Below, in pieces: positions 13,986 through 26,766 of a stretch of DNA of 64,000 nucleotides. This stretch comes from Panulirus ornatus. Lineage: Eukaryota; Arthropoda; Malacostraca; Decapoda; Palinuridae. Location of the stretch: NCBI RefSeq assembly GCF_036320965.1, contig NC_092281.1, positions 10,497,219-10,561,218 of the forward strand, in the 5' to 3' direction. The first letter of the stretch is position 1. The number at the start of each line of letters is the position of its first letter. The notes under the pieces were generated by a model. It saw only the letters and a list, made by a program, of their open reading frames with translations, did not search any database and had not been told where the DNA came from. The position numbers and the translations under genes were made by a program.

Positions 13986-14772
13986 CTACATCTCTCACAA
14001 TCGAACGCTATATCTTTCACCGTCGAACGCTATATCTTTCACCGTCGAACGCTACATCTCTCACCATCGAACGCTACACCTCTCACCGTCGAACGCTACA
14101 TCTCTCACCGTCGAACGCTACATCTCTCACCGTCGAACGCTACATCTCTCACCATCGAACGCTACATCTCTCACCGTCGAACGCTACATCTCTCACCGTC
14201 GAACGCTACATCTCTCACCGTCGAACGCTACATCTCTCACCGTCGAACGCTACATCTCTCACCATCGAACGCTACATCTCTCACCATCGAACGCTACATC
14301 TCTCACCGTCGAACGCTACATCTCTCACCGTCGAACGCTACATCTCTCACCATCGAACGCTACATCTCTCACCATCGAACGCTACATCTCTCACCGTCGA
14401 ACGCTACATCTCTCACCGTCGAACGCTACATCTCTCACCGTCGAACGCTACATCTCTCACCATCGAACGCTACATCTCTCACCATCGAACGCTACATCTC
14501 TCACCGTCGAACGCTACATCTCTCACCGTCGAACGCTACATCTCTCACCGTCGAACGCTACATCTCTCACCGTCGAACGTTACATCTCTCACCATCGAAC
14601 GCTACATCTCTCACCGTCGAACGCTACATCTCTCACCGTCGAACGCTACATCTCTCACCGTCGAACGCTACATCTCTCACCGTCGAACGCTACATCTCTC
14701 ACAGTCGAACGCTACATCTCTCACCATCGAACGCTACATCTCTCACCGTCGAACGCTACATCTCTCACCGTC
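13986..14772. repeat. Minisatellite, 22 bp unit, about 36 copies
   Basis: The unit reads CGAACGCTACATCTCTCACC plus RT. The purine is A or G, so copies fall into two types (CACCAT or CACCGT) scattered in runs of one to four. The left end is more divergent (CTATATCTTTCACC). Because 22 is not a multiple of 3, all plus frames read the same 22-residue cycle. This gives a 395-residue open frame (13765-14952) whose N-terminus (MMCDLVLLLLGIITG) happens to be hydrophobic; I do not call it a gene. Confidence 0.95.
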
Positions 14773-14970
14773 TCGCTAGGATCAGAAAGCGTGATTACAA
14801 GGACATTACACGATGAGAAGCGGCAGGATGGGGAAAAAAACAAAGAGGGAATTACGCACTGCGCAAGATTCGTACCAAGAACGAACAACTTCGCGAGCAA
14901 CTTTGGTCCACTCTGTCCGAGAATTTACAAGAATTCTGATACACAAAGTTGAAGGTAGACTATACAAGTG

Positions 14971-14971
<1 letters not shown>

Positions 14972-15028
<57 letters not shown>
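14972..15028. repeat. (GT)n microsatellite
   Basis: About 28 GT units. Confidence 0.96.
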
Positions 15029-15030
<2 letters not shown>

Positions 15031-15408
15031 GTTTCCCTGCAGTCTCGATGAGGCTGAGATCTATTTACGAGAGACACACACTGGGGCCAAGACATAGAGA
15101 CACGGAAAGACAAAAGAGACTGCTATTTACTGAGCCCATCTCAACATCAGGAAGGTGTAACCCATCTTGCGTGATCGTCTCTCTCCCTGGCTCGTATATG
15201 ACAAGTTGTAGCTATCTGTTCCAATGGAGAGATATCTCTTGCCTTGGGTTCCAGGCACCAGCAATCTCAAGACCTGGAATTGCCTCAGCCACACCTGGAA
15301 ATTTCGGAGGGGAAAACTGCTTGGCAGTCCTGGCTACATCGACGTTTTATATAACTTTCCACATTTTTCCCCCAAGCTGTCGGACGGGACCTTCGAAGTC
15401 AACGGTTT

Positions 15409-15410
<2 letters not shown>
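15029..15410. other. Non-coding sequence
   Basis: No recognisable gene; bracketed by (GT)n on the left and (CA)n on the right. Confidence 0.5.

Positions 15411-15464
<54 letters not shown>
15411..15464. repeat. (CA)n microsatellite
   Basis: About 27 CA units. Confidence 0.96.
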
Positions 15465-15466
<2 letters not shown>

Positions 15467-15561
15467 ACATCCCCGTAAGGCTCCTGGGTGTGATGTTCCT
15501 CACCTTCGACCTAATCCTGGTGGTACAACGCCAGGTCACCATACCCAAGAGCCGTCATCAT

Positions 15562-15713
15562 GCTCAGTGGTCGTACCGTCGTGCTCAGTGGTCGTACCGT
15601 CGTGCTCAAGGGTCGTACCGTCGAGCTCAAGGGTCGTATCGTCGTGCTCAAGGGTCGTATCGTCGTGCTCAGTGGTCGTAACGTCGTGCTCAAGGGTCGT
15701 ACCGTCGTGCTCA
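15562..15713 (-). repeat. 21 bp satellite, minor locus (about 7 copies)
   Basis: The unit GGTCGTACCGTCGTGCTCAA(G) is the reverse complement of the unit that fills 28534-31959. Copies differ at AAGG/AGTGG and at ACC/ATC/AAC. The two loci are 12.8 kb apart and in opposite orientation. Confidence 0.92.
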
Positions 15714-15737
15714 AGATGTTAGGTTTTCACATTATAT

Positions 15738-15925
15738 CTCCTCTCCTTTCCTTCCCTCTCCCCTCCTCTCCTCTCTCCTCTCTCCTCATCTCCTCTCCTC
15801 TCCCCTCTCTCCTCCTCCTCTCATCTCCTCTCCCCCCTCCTCTCCTCTCCCCTCTCCTCCTCTCCTCTCCTCTCCCCTCTCTCCTCCTCCTCTTCCCTCC
15901 TCCCCTCTCCTCTCCTCCTCTTCCC
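15738..15925. repeat. 188 bp homopyrimidine tract (CTCTCCTC)n
   Basis: Almost pure C/T on the plus strand, made of irregular CTCTCC, CCTCTC and CTCCTC blocks with only isolated A at CTCATCTCC. It is long enough to form triplex (H-DNA). The Glu/Arg/Gly-rich frames on the minus strand are by-products. Confidence 0.9.
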
Positions 15926-16061
15926 CCGTGTAATGACAGGCTCTGGCAGGCGTCTGCTGACGGCCTTGGCTGTGGGAACACGCCACCTGCCCTCCACATG
16001 AGCCACACATCAACGCTGGTACGACCCAAGCAGGCGCGAGATGTGCCTCAATGTAACCTGC

Positions 16062-16815
16062 ATCATTATCATGATCATTATCATTATGAATTACATTTAT
16101 GATGATTATCATTATGAATTACATTTATGATGATTATCATTATGAATTACATTTATGAAGATTATCATTATGAATTACATTTATGAAGATTATCATTATG
16201 AATTACATTTATGATGATTATCATTATGAATTACATTTATGATGATTATCATTATGAATTACATTTATGATGATTATCATTATGAATTACATTTATGATG
16301 ATTATCATTATGAATTACGTTTATGAAAATTATCATTATGAATTACATTTATGATGATTATCATTATGAATTACATTTATGATGATTATCATTATGAATT
16401 ACATTTATGATGATTATCATTATGAATTACATTTATGATGATTATCATTATGAATTACATTTATGAAAATTATCATTATGAATTACATTTATGATGATTA
16501 TCATTATGAATTACATTTATGATGATTATCATTATGAATTACATTTATGATGATTATCATTATGAATTACATTTATGAAAATTATCATTATGAATTACAT
16601 TTATGATCATTATCATTATGAATTACATTTATGATGATTATCATTATGAATTACATTTATGATGATTATCATTATGAATTACATTTATGATGATTATCAT
16701 TATGAATTACATTTATGAAAATTATCATTATGAATTACATTTATGATGATTATCATTATGAATTACATTTATGATGATTATCATTATGAATTACATTTAT
16801 GATGATTATCATTAT
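16062..16815. repeat. Minisatellite, 28 bp unit, about 27 copies
   Basis: The unit contains TTATCATTATGAATTACATT followed by TATGATGA. Copies differ mainly at one trinucleotide: GATGATT (most), GAAGATT, GAAAATT or GATCATT. AT-rich throughout. Confidence 0.95.
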
Positions 16816-16903
16816 GGCTTTACGTAGGTGTAATTTACTGCTGAAGATCCAGCTGCTTTGACCACTTCCTGCTGGGGTTCAGCAGGCACGCACCTGCTGA
16901 GGG

Positions 16904-17102
<199 letters not shown>

Positions 17103-17137
17103 ATGACCTGTGGCTGAGAAGGTTGAACAAAGTGGCC

Positions 17138-17240
17138 ACCACCACCACTGGTGTGTGGGCCACCACCCACCACCACTGGTGTGTGGGCCACCACCACCAC
17201 CACCACTGGTGTGTGGGCCACCACCACCACCACTGGCGGC
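17138..17240. repeat. CCA-rich minisatellite, about 3 copies
   Basis: TGGTGTGTGGGCCACCACC repeats with variable (CCA)n between copies. Confidence 0.85.
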
Positions 17241-18287
17241 GGCGGGAGCGGAGGGGGAGGCAGCGGCAAAGCCTTCGGTGTTCAGGGTAAAACTACGATA
17301 TCATTATTGTCACGCCTGAACCATGATGAGAAAAGTTACTTAATGAAACACTGTCACAGCGATGAACTCCCCCGAGAGCTGACGCCACACGTTAAAAGGG
17401 AAACGACGTTAAACGAAAAGTTTATATTGTCATGTTTGGACGCTGGAAGAGAGAAAAGGAAAAACACACACGAGTGTATATCAGAATATCCACGAGTGTT
17501 ATTTCGTATTTTGTCACAGGTGAGTGACCTTCTCTTCCCTTGTGTCTCGACAGAGGTAAGTATTCCAAAGCTGCAGTGGTCTGTATAGATCCTATGACAA
17601 CTCATCTTCCGAGCAACTGTGTCATATGTGCAACTGTGTCATATGTCCTTCAACCCTGTATAGAGTTACCCCCCTATATATCTGGGGGTGAATGGTCTTC
17701 CCATCTCTTTTAACATGGATTCAAAGGCTTTCCGTCTATCCAACTCTCCTCCTGTTACTTTTCCTCAAAGATATCTTTCGCCCACTGTGATGATGTTGGT
17801 TCGCTCTCTCTTTTTTACAGGTATCATTTCGTTGACTGTTGTCATGAGCTGTCCCCGTGTGTCTCATCCTCTTCAGACTGGACCTGAGGTCCCCCTGATT
17901 GGCTACTCCCCTCCTATAGTTACTGTGTGGAGAACAGTCACTCATGTATTGGTCGTTATGATAACCCCTTTCTGTTCGAAGCCAAGCTGTAGAAGTCACT
18001 TCATTCATCTTTCTTTTTTCATATAATGTTTTCTTTTTTTTCAAAGGTCGGAGTCTACAGTGCTCAGTTTCCCCTTCCTTTCGTTACACTATCATTATTT
18101 TACCCCTTTCCGTTGACATGAGTTCATTCGAGCATAGTTTTCCAGTACCAAGCGAACTACTTTGAATAAAGATAAATGTGTTTGTTGATCAGGAAACTGA
18201 TTGTGCAGGATAGAGATGAAACAGATGCTTGGGTGTCACTCAGAGTATAAGACCTATTACTCTATTTCAGATTTACAGGAGGTTGAT

Positions 18288-18290
<3 letters not shown>
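17241..18290. other. Non-coding sequence
   Basis: No recognisable gene. Open frames at 17688-18026 (plus) and 17736-18044 (minus) overlap each other and lack known motifs. Confidence 0.45.
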
Positions 18291-18322
<32 letters not shown>

Positions 18323-18326
18323 GAGA

Positions 18327-18367
<41 letters not shown>
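18291..18367. repeat. (GA)n microsatellite
   Basis: About 38 GA units with two GTGA interruptions. Confidence 0.95.
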
Positions 18368-19316
<949 letters not shown>

Positions 19317-19660
19317 TGAGAGAGTGAGAGAGGGGGACTGAATTCTACGTATCTCCATCCAATGTTTGTGTTCATTGAAAAGTCGTCATAGCTCATCATG
19401 AGACATCAGTGCACACATTTTTCACATGACACACGACACATCCATCTACACATTCTCCACAGGACACATAACACATCCATGTACACATTCTCTACATGAC
19501 ACATCATAAGACAGTGATACATTGAAATGTTCATATAAGCTAATCTCAGGTGCCCTAGCGCATGACCTCGCATGAGGTCATAGGTCATCTGGCTGATTGG
19601 TAACCTCACGACCCCTTTATCATCCATTTTCATTCATCCTTGACTCACCATTCATCCTCA
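19317..19660. other. Non-coding sequence
   Basis: Contains three imperfect copies of ACACATTCTCCACA(G/T)GACACA (19411-19510). No gene. Confidence 0.5.
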
Positions 19661-20033
19661 CTAACTATCCACACCATCCATTCATCCATCATCTGTCATC
19701 CACACCACCCCACAGTCATCCACCATCTACCATCCACACCACCCAACAGTCATCAACCATTTACCATCCACACCACCTATTCATCCACCATCTGTCATCC
19801 ACACCACCCCACAGTCATCAACCATCTGTCATCCACACCACCCCACAGTCATCCACCATCTGTCATCCACACCACCCCACAGTCATCAACCATCTGTCAT
19901 CCACACCACCCCACAGTCATCCACCATCTGTCATCCACACCACCCCACAGTCATCCACCATCTGCCATCCACACCACCCCACAGTCATCCACCATCTGCC
20001 ATCCACACCACCCCACAGTCATCCACCACCCGC
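19661..20033. repeat. Minisatellite, 34 bp unit, about 11 copies
   Basis: The unit combines CATCCACACCACCCCACAGT and CATCCACCATCTGT. Left copies are diverged (CAACAGTCATC, CACCTATTCATC); right copies are nearly identical. Confidence 0.93.
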
Positions 20034-20140
20034 TACAAACACCTGCTCCCAGCTCGACCAGTATTCACAGTCCAGCCAGCACAAGTACTCCTCCTGTGAT
20101 CGATATTCCCTCGTGTCCTACACTGAATATTGAGAGTCCC

Positions 20141-20142
<2 letters not shown>

Positions 20143-20202
<60 letters not shown>
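20143..20202. repeat. (GA)n microsatellite
   Basis: About 30 GA units. Confidence 0.96.
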
Positions 20203-20203
<1 letters not shown>

Positions 20204-21684
20204 GTGGATGGGGCTGGGCTGGCTCCTCTTATGGTTACCATCTGACGCCTCGGCTTTCTCGTCTGGCGCGCGCCCTGCCCCACTCCCTACTCCCTTCCTC
20301 CCTCGGCTATCACATCTCCCCCCACAGCGGGGGTCGCTAACATAGCCCTACCACATCTTCGTTCAACAAGGCCAGCACTACTCTGGCTGGAGGCCGGGGC
20401 TATGATAAGTTCCCCTGGGGGAGTGTTAGCTCACTGTGGCTTATGAAGCTAGGGTCCGTCTGAGTGTTGTATAGCTCACTGTGGCTTATGAAGCGAGAAT
20501 CAGTCTGAGGCTTAAGGCTTAAGGCTCGGGTTGATCTGTCTGGCTTGTTTCCCTCCCTGCAATGTTTTAAATCGCCCCATCTTGGAAGAGAGAAGAGTGA
20601 GGGGTGATCTGATCACAGATCGAAGACGTGGATAGTGTATAGTTCTTTAGGAGATAGAGAAATAGAGCATCCAGATGGCACATCATGAAATTATGAAAAA
20701 AAATTGAAAAAAGATGTAAAAAACAAAGAATTTTTATGGTCTAAAAGTGGTGGATGAACGGAAGAGAATGACTGATGAAGGACGTGGTTAATACAGACAA
20801 TATGATTAAATATTTTGAACATTGTTTGATACGAGATAGTGTTCAAGAGATGCCCCCCACCCACGAGCGTAAAACTCTCTCCCAGCGCGGTGCGAGAGCG
20901 GTAAACATAACGAGGTGATTACACACATACACGCCGTTAACGATGGCTCTCAAATGAACAGGCCATAACCTAAGGCTTTTAAAAACCTCGCGTTAGCCTA
21001 TGTGGAATGAGTGTCACGACATATCCTGGCCAGGCAAACAGGAACTGTCTAACATAAACACAACGCACTACATTACATGTTGAGGGGAGGCGAAGAGAAG
21101 GAGACCTTGCCGGGTAATTAGCTTTGCGATCCGGGACCGGAACTTTACGAAGAGATCCTTGAAACAGATCTAGAACCATTGGAGTCTTCTGTTCTCTTTG
21201 TTTCATTGTGATTATAGTTTGTGATTCCGTCACGCGCTGTATGATCAATATTTGTACACAGATCAGAGGTGTTTACGTCCGTCGTGTTTCACGTAAAACA
21301 GACCAATTCCTCTTCTCAAATAAAGATCATTATTTATCATCTTCACAAAGAACAGCCATTTCCTGTTCGCGGTAAATGTGATATTTGTTCTACAGTTAAT
21401 ATCTTTAGTGACAGTTTTTCGACTGATTTGCTTTTATACTGTCATTATTTTATATATAAGTGACGATTTGATTGTGAAAGGCGAACATTAGTTTGTGGAC
21501 ATGGGCTATCTATTTTGCCGACAGATTCCGCCGCTCCTCCTCCTCCTCCTCCTCCCCATCCCCTCTACGTCAGTTACCTATTCATCGACCTGCCTCGATG
21601 GGAGGATGAACAGCTGGGTTGGCTGTGGGCCGGCTGCCTCATGGCGGCAGCAGTTCGTGCGTGGGTCATGGTCAGCGATGGAAA

Positions 21685-21688
<4 letters not shown>
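20203..21688. other. Non-coding sequence
   Basis: No recognisable gene. A roughly 45-base tandem duplication containing TAGCTCACTGTGGCTTATGA lies at 20428-20510. Poly-A-rich stretch at 20690-20730. Confidence 0.5.
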
Positions 21689-21718
<30 letters not shown>

Positions 21719-21723
21719 TGTGT

Positions 21724-21754
<31 letters not shown>
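21689..21754. repeat. (GT)n microsatellite
   Basis: About 33 GT units with two TCTG interruptions. Confidence 0.95.
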
Positions 21755-22027
21755 ACCCTAACCCAATTGCCCCGCCCACTACCGCTCTGAGCTTTGACTT
21801 CCGCTTCAACTTTGTCAACAAACATTTTACACACACTCTCGTATGATTCCCGTGTAAACATAACCCACAAAGTTGTATTGTTTTATGATCTCTCTCTTTT
21901 TACCTCGAATGACCTTGACCAGGTCACCCCCCCCCCCCATTCCCATTCCCACGTGAAGGTATGAACGATCGATAGGGACATTATAATGGGAATGTCTCTT
22001 GCTATCCTTTGCTTTTGAGGTAAAACA
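21755..22027. other. Non-coding sequence with C-run
   Basis: No gene; a run of about 11 C lies near 21928. Confidence 0.5.
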
Positions 22028-22028
22028 G

Positions 22029-22074
<46 letters not shown>

Positions 22075-22112
22075 GTTTTAACAGGCAGCTTGTCATAGCT
22101 TGGGACAGATAC

Positions 22113-22190
<78 letters not shown>
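22028..22190. repeat. (GT)n and (GA)n microsatellites
   Basis: (GT)n at 22028-22072 and (GA)n at about 22117-22190, separated by about 45 bases of unique sequence. Confidence 0.94.
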
Positions 22191-22193
<3 letters not shown>

Positions 22194-22647
22194 GACCGAC
22201 ATATTCACATTCGACTTCTAGGAAGCAGCTACGCCTCAGATTTCCACAAGACTCACTCAAAGGCACTCACTTCCTCGGGACGAGAGACAAGAGAAAGGCG
22301 TCTATATTAAGCTGGTCACCCCACCAGCTGGCGAGGTATGTGCATTGCTCCAGGGCGTCCATGGGGTGACGTCAGGGCTGCCATGTTGGGACCATGTTGT
22401 GGTGGGATCATGTGGTTGGTGGTGTGGTACAACATGGTGGTAGTTGTGATGCCTGTGATTGTGAGAGGCAAGGGGGCTGTGATAGGGTATGCTCTCGACT
22501 ACGCATTATAAGGAAGGTCCAGTCGCCTCTATTCTTTTCCATACCATTATAACATCTGGACTTAACCAAGTACCGAAAAACATCAACTGGATGATGATGT
22601 TGATGTATGCTACAGCTGATGTTAGCGAGGTCCTGTACAGGAGTGTT
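22191..22647. other. Non-coding sequence
   Basis: No recognisable gene. Confidence 0.5.
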
Positions 22648-22850
22648 CAGTGCGAGTGTTCGTAGTAAGCGAGTGGTCTAGTGTAAGTCGGGTTCATCCT
22701 ACAGTGAAGTGTTGTATGGACGTAACTCGTCCACGTTCGTGTGGTGGTCCAGTGCGAGTGTTCGTAGTAAGCGAGTGGTGTAGTGTGAGTCGGGTTCATC
22801 CTACAGTGAAGTGTTGTGTGGACGTAACTCGTCCACGTTCGTGTGGTGGT
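22648..22850. repeat. 102 bp tandem duplication
   Basis: Two copies (22648-22749 and 22750-22850) begin CAGTGCGAGTGTTCGTAGTA and differ at only a few bases (GTCTAGTGTAAG versus GTGTAGTGTGAG). 102 is a multiple of 3, which keeps frames open on both strands; no gene is implied. Confidence 0.95.
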
Positions 22851-23740
22851 GGAGGACCTACTGGCGTCGGGGTGTGACCAGACTGTCGTGTGTGTGATGT
22901 GTGACGATAGACCGTCCATAATCTGGCCTGGGAGCATCTGGCCCCGCGATGATGATGATGAGGGAGTGTGAGGAACCATCCACACGACAGTCATCACCTC
23001 ATCATGAGGACCTAAACTTGGAGAAAACTGCTGTCGTGAGTTTATCGGCCGCTGACGTCTGTCGTGATACGTATGGCACGTATCCACATCCAGGATGTTC
23101 TCTGGTGAGTCTAATGACCTTGTTATGGCTGTGGTCATCACCGTCCTCGAAGGCTGACGTGTCCCGTCTGAGGTCCAGCTGGGACGAGGCCAACACTACC
23201 CACCACGTCTGCTGCCGCGGTCATCACTCCCACACAGCGGCCTTGTTCCTCCTGCGGGTTCTTTTTCTTTCCACTGCTGGTGAGGCAGCAGGGTAAGTTG
23301 GGCACCATGATATAGACGTCAGGAGGGTAGAGTGGTTTACCCTGGCGGGTCAGAGGCGTGTCAGGGCTTCGGGTCCCCAGCTTTGAACCCCCTTGAGAAA
23401 TGTTGACCTGCTTCATCCCAGTTCCCACCAGCTTCTTGGGCCGTCTTCGTATGTAGTATTTCTCTCTTTTCCAAGCCAGCGTTTCATTTTGAACTCCCAA
23501 TTTCTCCCGTTTGTTTTTCTCAATCACTCTTCCTCCCTTTTACATCAAGGTTTTCTACTTAGCGCATCTGCTTATGGTCTGGGAGATTTTTTTTCACTCA
23601 GTACAAGACATCTGGTGTAGCTTCTGGTACAGAATGTAAGAAGAGAATCTTGATGGACTGACAACCGAGCAATTGGGTTGAGTCTTGAGACATTTCACCG
23701 TCATTATGTTGTTCACTTTTTCCTATCATTTCCGTTTCAG
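22851..23740. other. Non-coding sequence
   Basis: No recognisable gene. Open frames at 22949-23296 (plus) and 23138-23527 (minus) overlap and have no known motif. Confidence 0.45.
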
Positions 23741-23965
23741 ACGCCCTCCCAAGACCACTCCAAGAAACTCCTCCCAAAGTCTACAACTTCCACAACCCGT
23801 CCCTCCAGTCAACAGTGAAGGTGAGTGTTCATGCCTCTAACTCCAGCTACCTGGAAGTGGACCTGGGCATACACCTGGACTTGGACCTGTACCTGGACAC
23901 AAAGCTGGACCTGGACCTGAATTCGACCTGGACCTGGACTTGGACCTATATAACCTGGACCTAGA
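23741..23965 (+). repeat. Dispersed repeat with CTGGAC-rich tail
   Basis: A segment starting after TTTCCGTTTCAG and containing AACCCGTCCCTCCAGT resembles, in inverted orientation, the sequence at 54240-54520 (minus-strand match to GGAGGGAAGGGTTGTGG and the flanking CCAGGTAGCTGGA). It is followed by irregular ACCTGGACCTGGAC repeats (23862-23965). It is bounded by AG and GTGAGT and so superficially resembles an exon, but the inverted repeat partner argues for an interspersed element. Confidence 0.6.
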
Positions 23966-24390
23966 CTTGGAAAAAAAAGTAAAACTACGTATATGAATAT
24001 ATTTTCGTCTTTCTAAGACAAAACGTATCTCTTCATCAGTTTTTACTGACGAATACGATATTATACGACGTGTTCAGCCCAGTGGTGTGGTTAGAAGACG
24101 CAAGTGTAACCCCCCCCCCCCACACACACACAACACACAGCAAGGCCAATTTCCGAGGTCCTGGAAGGGGAGGAAGAGGTGTGTGGTGGGGAAGAGGGCG
24201 CCTGAACAGGCCCATGTGGGGCCCTCCCGTTATCACTAGGGAAACTGACAATATCATTCTAATGTTATCGATCGCTGTCATGTCAGCGAGGTTGCCTCCC
24301 CCGGTGTTCACAGAGCCATCAGGCAATAACATTATAGACAAACGAGAATAGATTTCTGTTCCGCTCTGCCTCCACGTTAGATAACTCACA
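23966..24390. other. Non-coding sequence
   Basis: No recognisable gene; short C-run and (CA)n at 24108-24140. Confidence 0.5.
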
Positions 24391-24528
24391 CTTGTCTCTC
24401 GCTCTCTCTCTCTCTTTCTCTTCCTCTCTTCTTTCTTTTTTGGGGAAGGGCACCTGGTAAGATTGAAACGTGCCTTCAGTATTAATTTCCTTTGTAATTT
24501 CCTCGTCACTGTTAACTGCAGAGGGTAA

Positions 24529-24599
<71 letters not shown>
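24391..24599. repeat. (CT)n microsatellites
   Basis: A short CT run at about 24391-24414 and about 34 CT units at 24531-24598. Confidence 0.93.
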
Positions 24600-24603
<4 letters not shown>

Positions 24604-24818
24604 AGGAACATTGACCGGGTCGAGACGCGTCAACGATCCTTAGCCTCGAGCAAGGCTTCGTCCCACACAGCGCCACTGTCGTCGACCTGAGTGATGGAAA
24701 ACTAAGTTCGTGGTGACAGAGCCGCTGGCCAGGCGTCGACCCCAGGAAGATCATTTCCTGCATTCACGACATGAAACAATGCTTGACTTATGTCTGGTCA
24801 CATTTGTCACATATGACA

Positions 24819-24820
<2 letters not shown>

Positions 24821-24852
<32 letters not shown>
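24821..24852. repeat. (GT)n microsatellite
   Basis: About 16 GT units. Confidence 0.94.
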
Positions 24853-24854
<2 letters not shown>

Positions 24855-24897
24855 CCAGCGAGCCTGCCGCTGCTCGAGGTTACACTGGGAATGTAAA

Positions 24898-24919
24898 CTA
24901 ACCTAACTTAACCTAACCC
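24898..24919. repeat. Short interstitial telomere-like motif
   Basis: CTAACCTAACTTAACCTAAC(CC) is four units of TAACC with one mismatch, the complement of the arthropod telomere repeat TTAGG. It is too short to be a telomere and may be chance or a relic of break repair. Confidence 0.4.
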
Positions 24920-25392
24920 TTTGACGAGGTTGTACCATTGGGAGTTTAGTCATGTCGATGAACGAGCAAGCATAAACACTCACAACTTTCTTAAAACAGT
25001 AAAAAGAAATGACTTTTTAAATAGAAAAAATGTACAGTTACAAATAAGAACCATAAAAGCTTCGGATCAGCCTGAGTGAAGCTTCATGATTCACTCAGCT
25101 TCGAAACGAGCTGTTACCCTCAGAACTGCTTTGCTTTTGCAAATGAGAAAACGATTCTTGCCTTCCGGGCTTTGATGTCTTACAACAAGAGCCCAGTGGA
25201 AGTAGAACCTGAAAGAAAGGAAGAAAGAGAGAAAGAAAGAATGAATGAAAGGGAGTTTGAAAAATGAGCAGAAAGCGAGCGAATGAATGCCAGCTCACAT
25301 GAATGTTATTACCGTTAGTGAATTACGGGAAGAATACCTTCCTACACTCGTGTTCACCCGCGCCTCATCTTTCCATATGTACCGTATCCAGT

Positions 25393-25394
<2 letters not shown>
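24920..25394. other. Non-coding sequence
   Basis: AT-rich; a GAAAGAAA-rich purine stretch at 25208-25262. No gene. Confidence 0.5.
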
Positions 25395-25465
<71 letters not shown>

Positions 25466-25523
25466 GTCTATCTGTCTAAAACTCCACAATATGTGCAGCT
25501 GAACTTGCTGAACAAGTATCCTT

Positions 25524-25558
<35 letters not shown>
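25395..25558. repeat. (TA)n and (GT)n microsatellites
   Basis: (TA)n at 25395-25464 and (GT)n at about 25525-25558. Confidence 0.94.
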
Positions 25559-25559
<1 letters not shown>

Positions 25560-26448
25560 ATACATCCACCAAAGGCTTGTTCAGTTCAGCCTTGGAGTAA
25601 CTCGATGTGTTCCTAAATCTCGTTTAGCGAGGGACCTTAATTCCCTGGTACGTGGGGTTATGGGGTATTTATCTCGTAATGAAGGTGATATCGCCCTCTA
25701 ACACACCGTTGTTTGGGTCACAGTGAAGGTAATATAGGCGACCCTCACGTCATTTTCCAATTTAGGGGTCGAAAATAAGAAGATTGGGTCGGGAGAGGAA
25801 AAATATGAACTATTTTCCTTTATGTTCATCATGCTGAACATGGTGAACAGGCTGGACTCTCTGAGCATGCAGAAAATGCTAAATTATTCTATACCTCTTT
25901 GAACGTGTTGAATATGATGAACATGCTGAACATGAACATGATGAGAATGCTGAACATGCTGAACAAGGGCATCAGATCTCTTAGTATTCAATTATGGGTA
26001 AGTAGCCATAACAGAAGCTTGTAGTAATCGTTATCTGTATATTAATCTCTTAATTAGTCTTGACCTTCAGCCATTTTTCATGCTATTAGGATAGTATGAA
26101 AGGTAATTAAAGCCTTCATTACTTTAAGATCTCAACTGAATACAAATTAGAATTGAGTTAAAGAAATTAAACTTCCTTTTTGGCCATCTCTTTTCTTAAG
26201 TGGTGGTCATTTTTTGTCCAGAGCAACGTCATATTGTAACCCCTATATAACTTAGTCAATCTGGCCCAGGCCAGTACTGTGACCCAATGTGACCCTAACG
26301 TGACCTGACTCTACCTGGCGTCAGACGAGGTCAGTCCAGTGTGACCCGGAGTGACCTGTGGTAATAATAACATGACCAAGAGGTCCTCCCACACAGGACA
26401 ACTTATCCCTGCATTATTATACCGTCAGGCCAGAGCAGCTCGTCTGGC

Positions 26449-26449
<1 letters not shown>
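25559..26449. other. Non-coding sequence with short GAACATG repeats
   Basis: Irregular GAACATGCTGAACATG repeats at about 25842-25970. Otherwise no feature recognised. Confidence 0.5.
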
Positions 26450-26500
<51 letters not shown>

Positions 26501-26557
26501 AACGAATCAACAACTGAATTTTGAGACAATTGCGTCTGCTCGCCAATTAACTGGCTA

Positions 26558-26643
<86 letters not shown>
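26450..26643. repeat. (CA)n and (TA)n microsatellites
   Basis: (CA)n at 26450-26498 and about 41 TA units at 26561-26643, about 60 bases apart. Confidence 0.95.
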
Positions 26644-26646
<3 letters not shown>

Positions 26647-26766
26647 CCATTATATACATCGTAATAACCACATAAATGTTTACGTAAGGAAGTCATTCAA
26701 ATGATTCGTAATTAATCTAGCGTCTTATCATGTACACAATGTCTTACGAAGAAGTTCTGCAGCTAA

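Noticed and set aside
13765..14952. 395-residue secreted repetitive protein
   Set aside because: The 22-base repeat is open in more than one frame and the leader is a short hydrophobic stretch that can arise by chance; no supporting motif.
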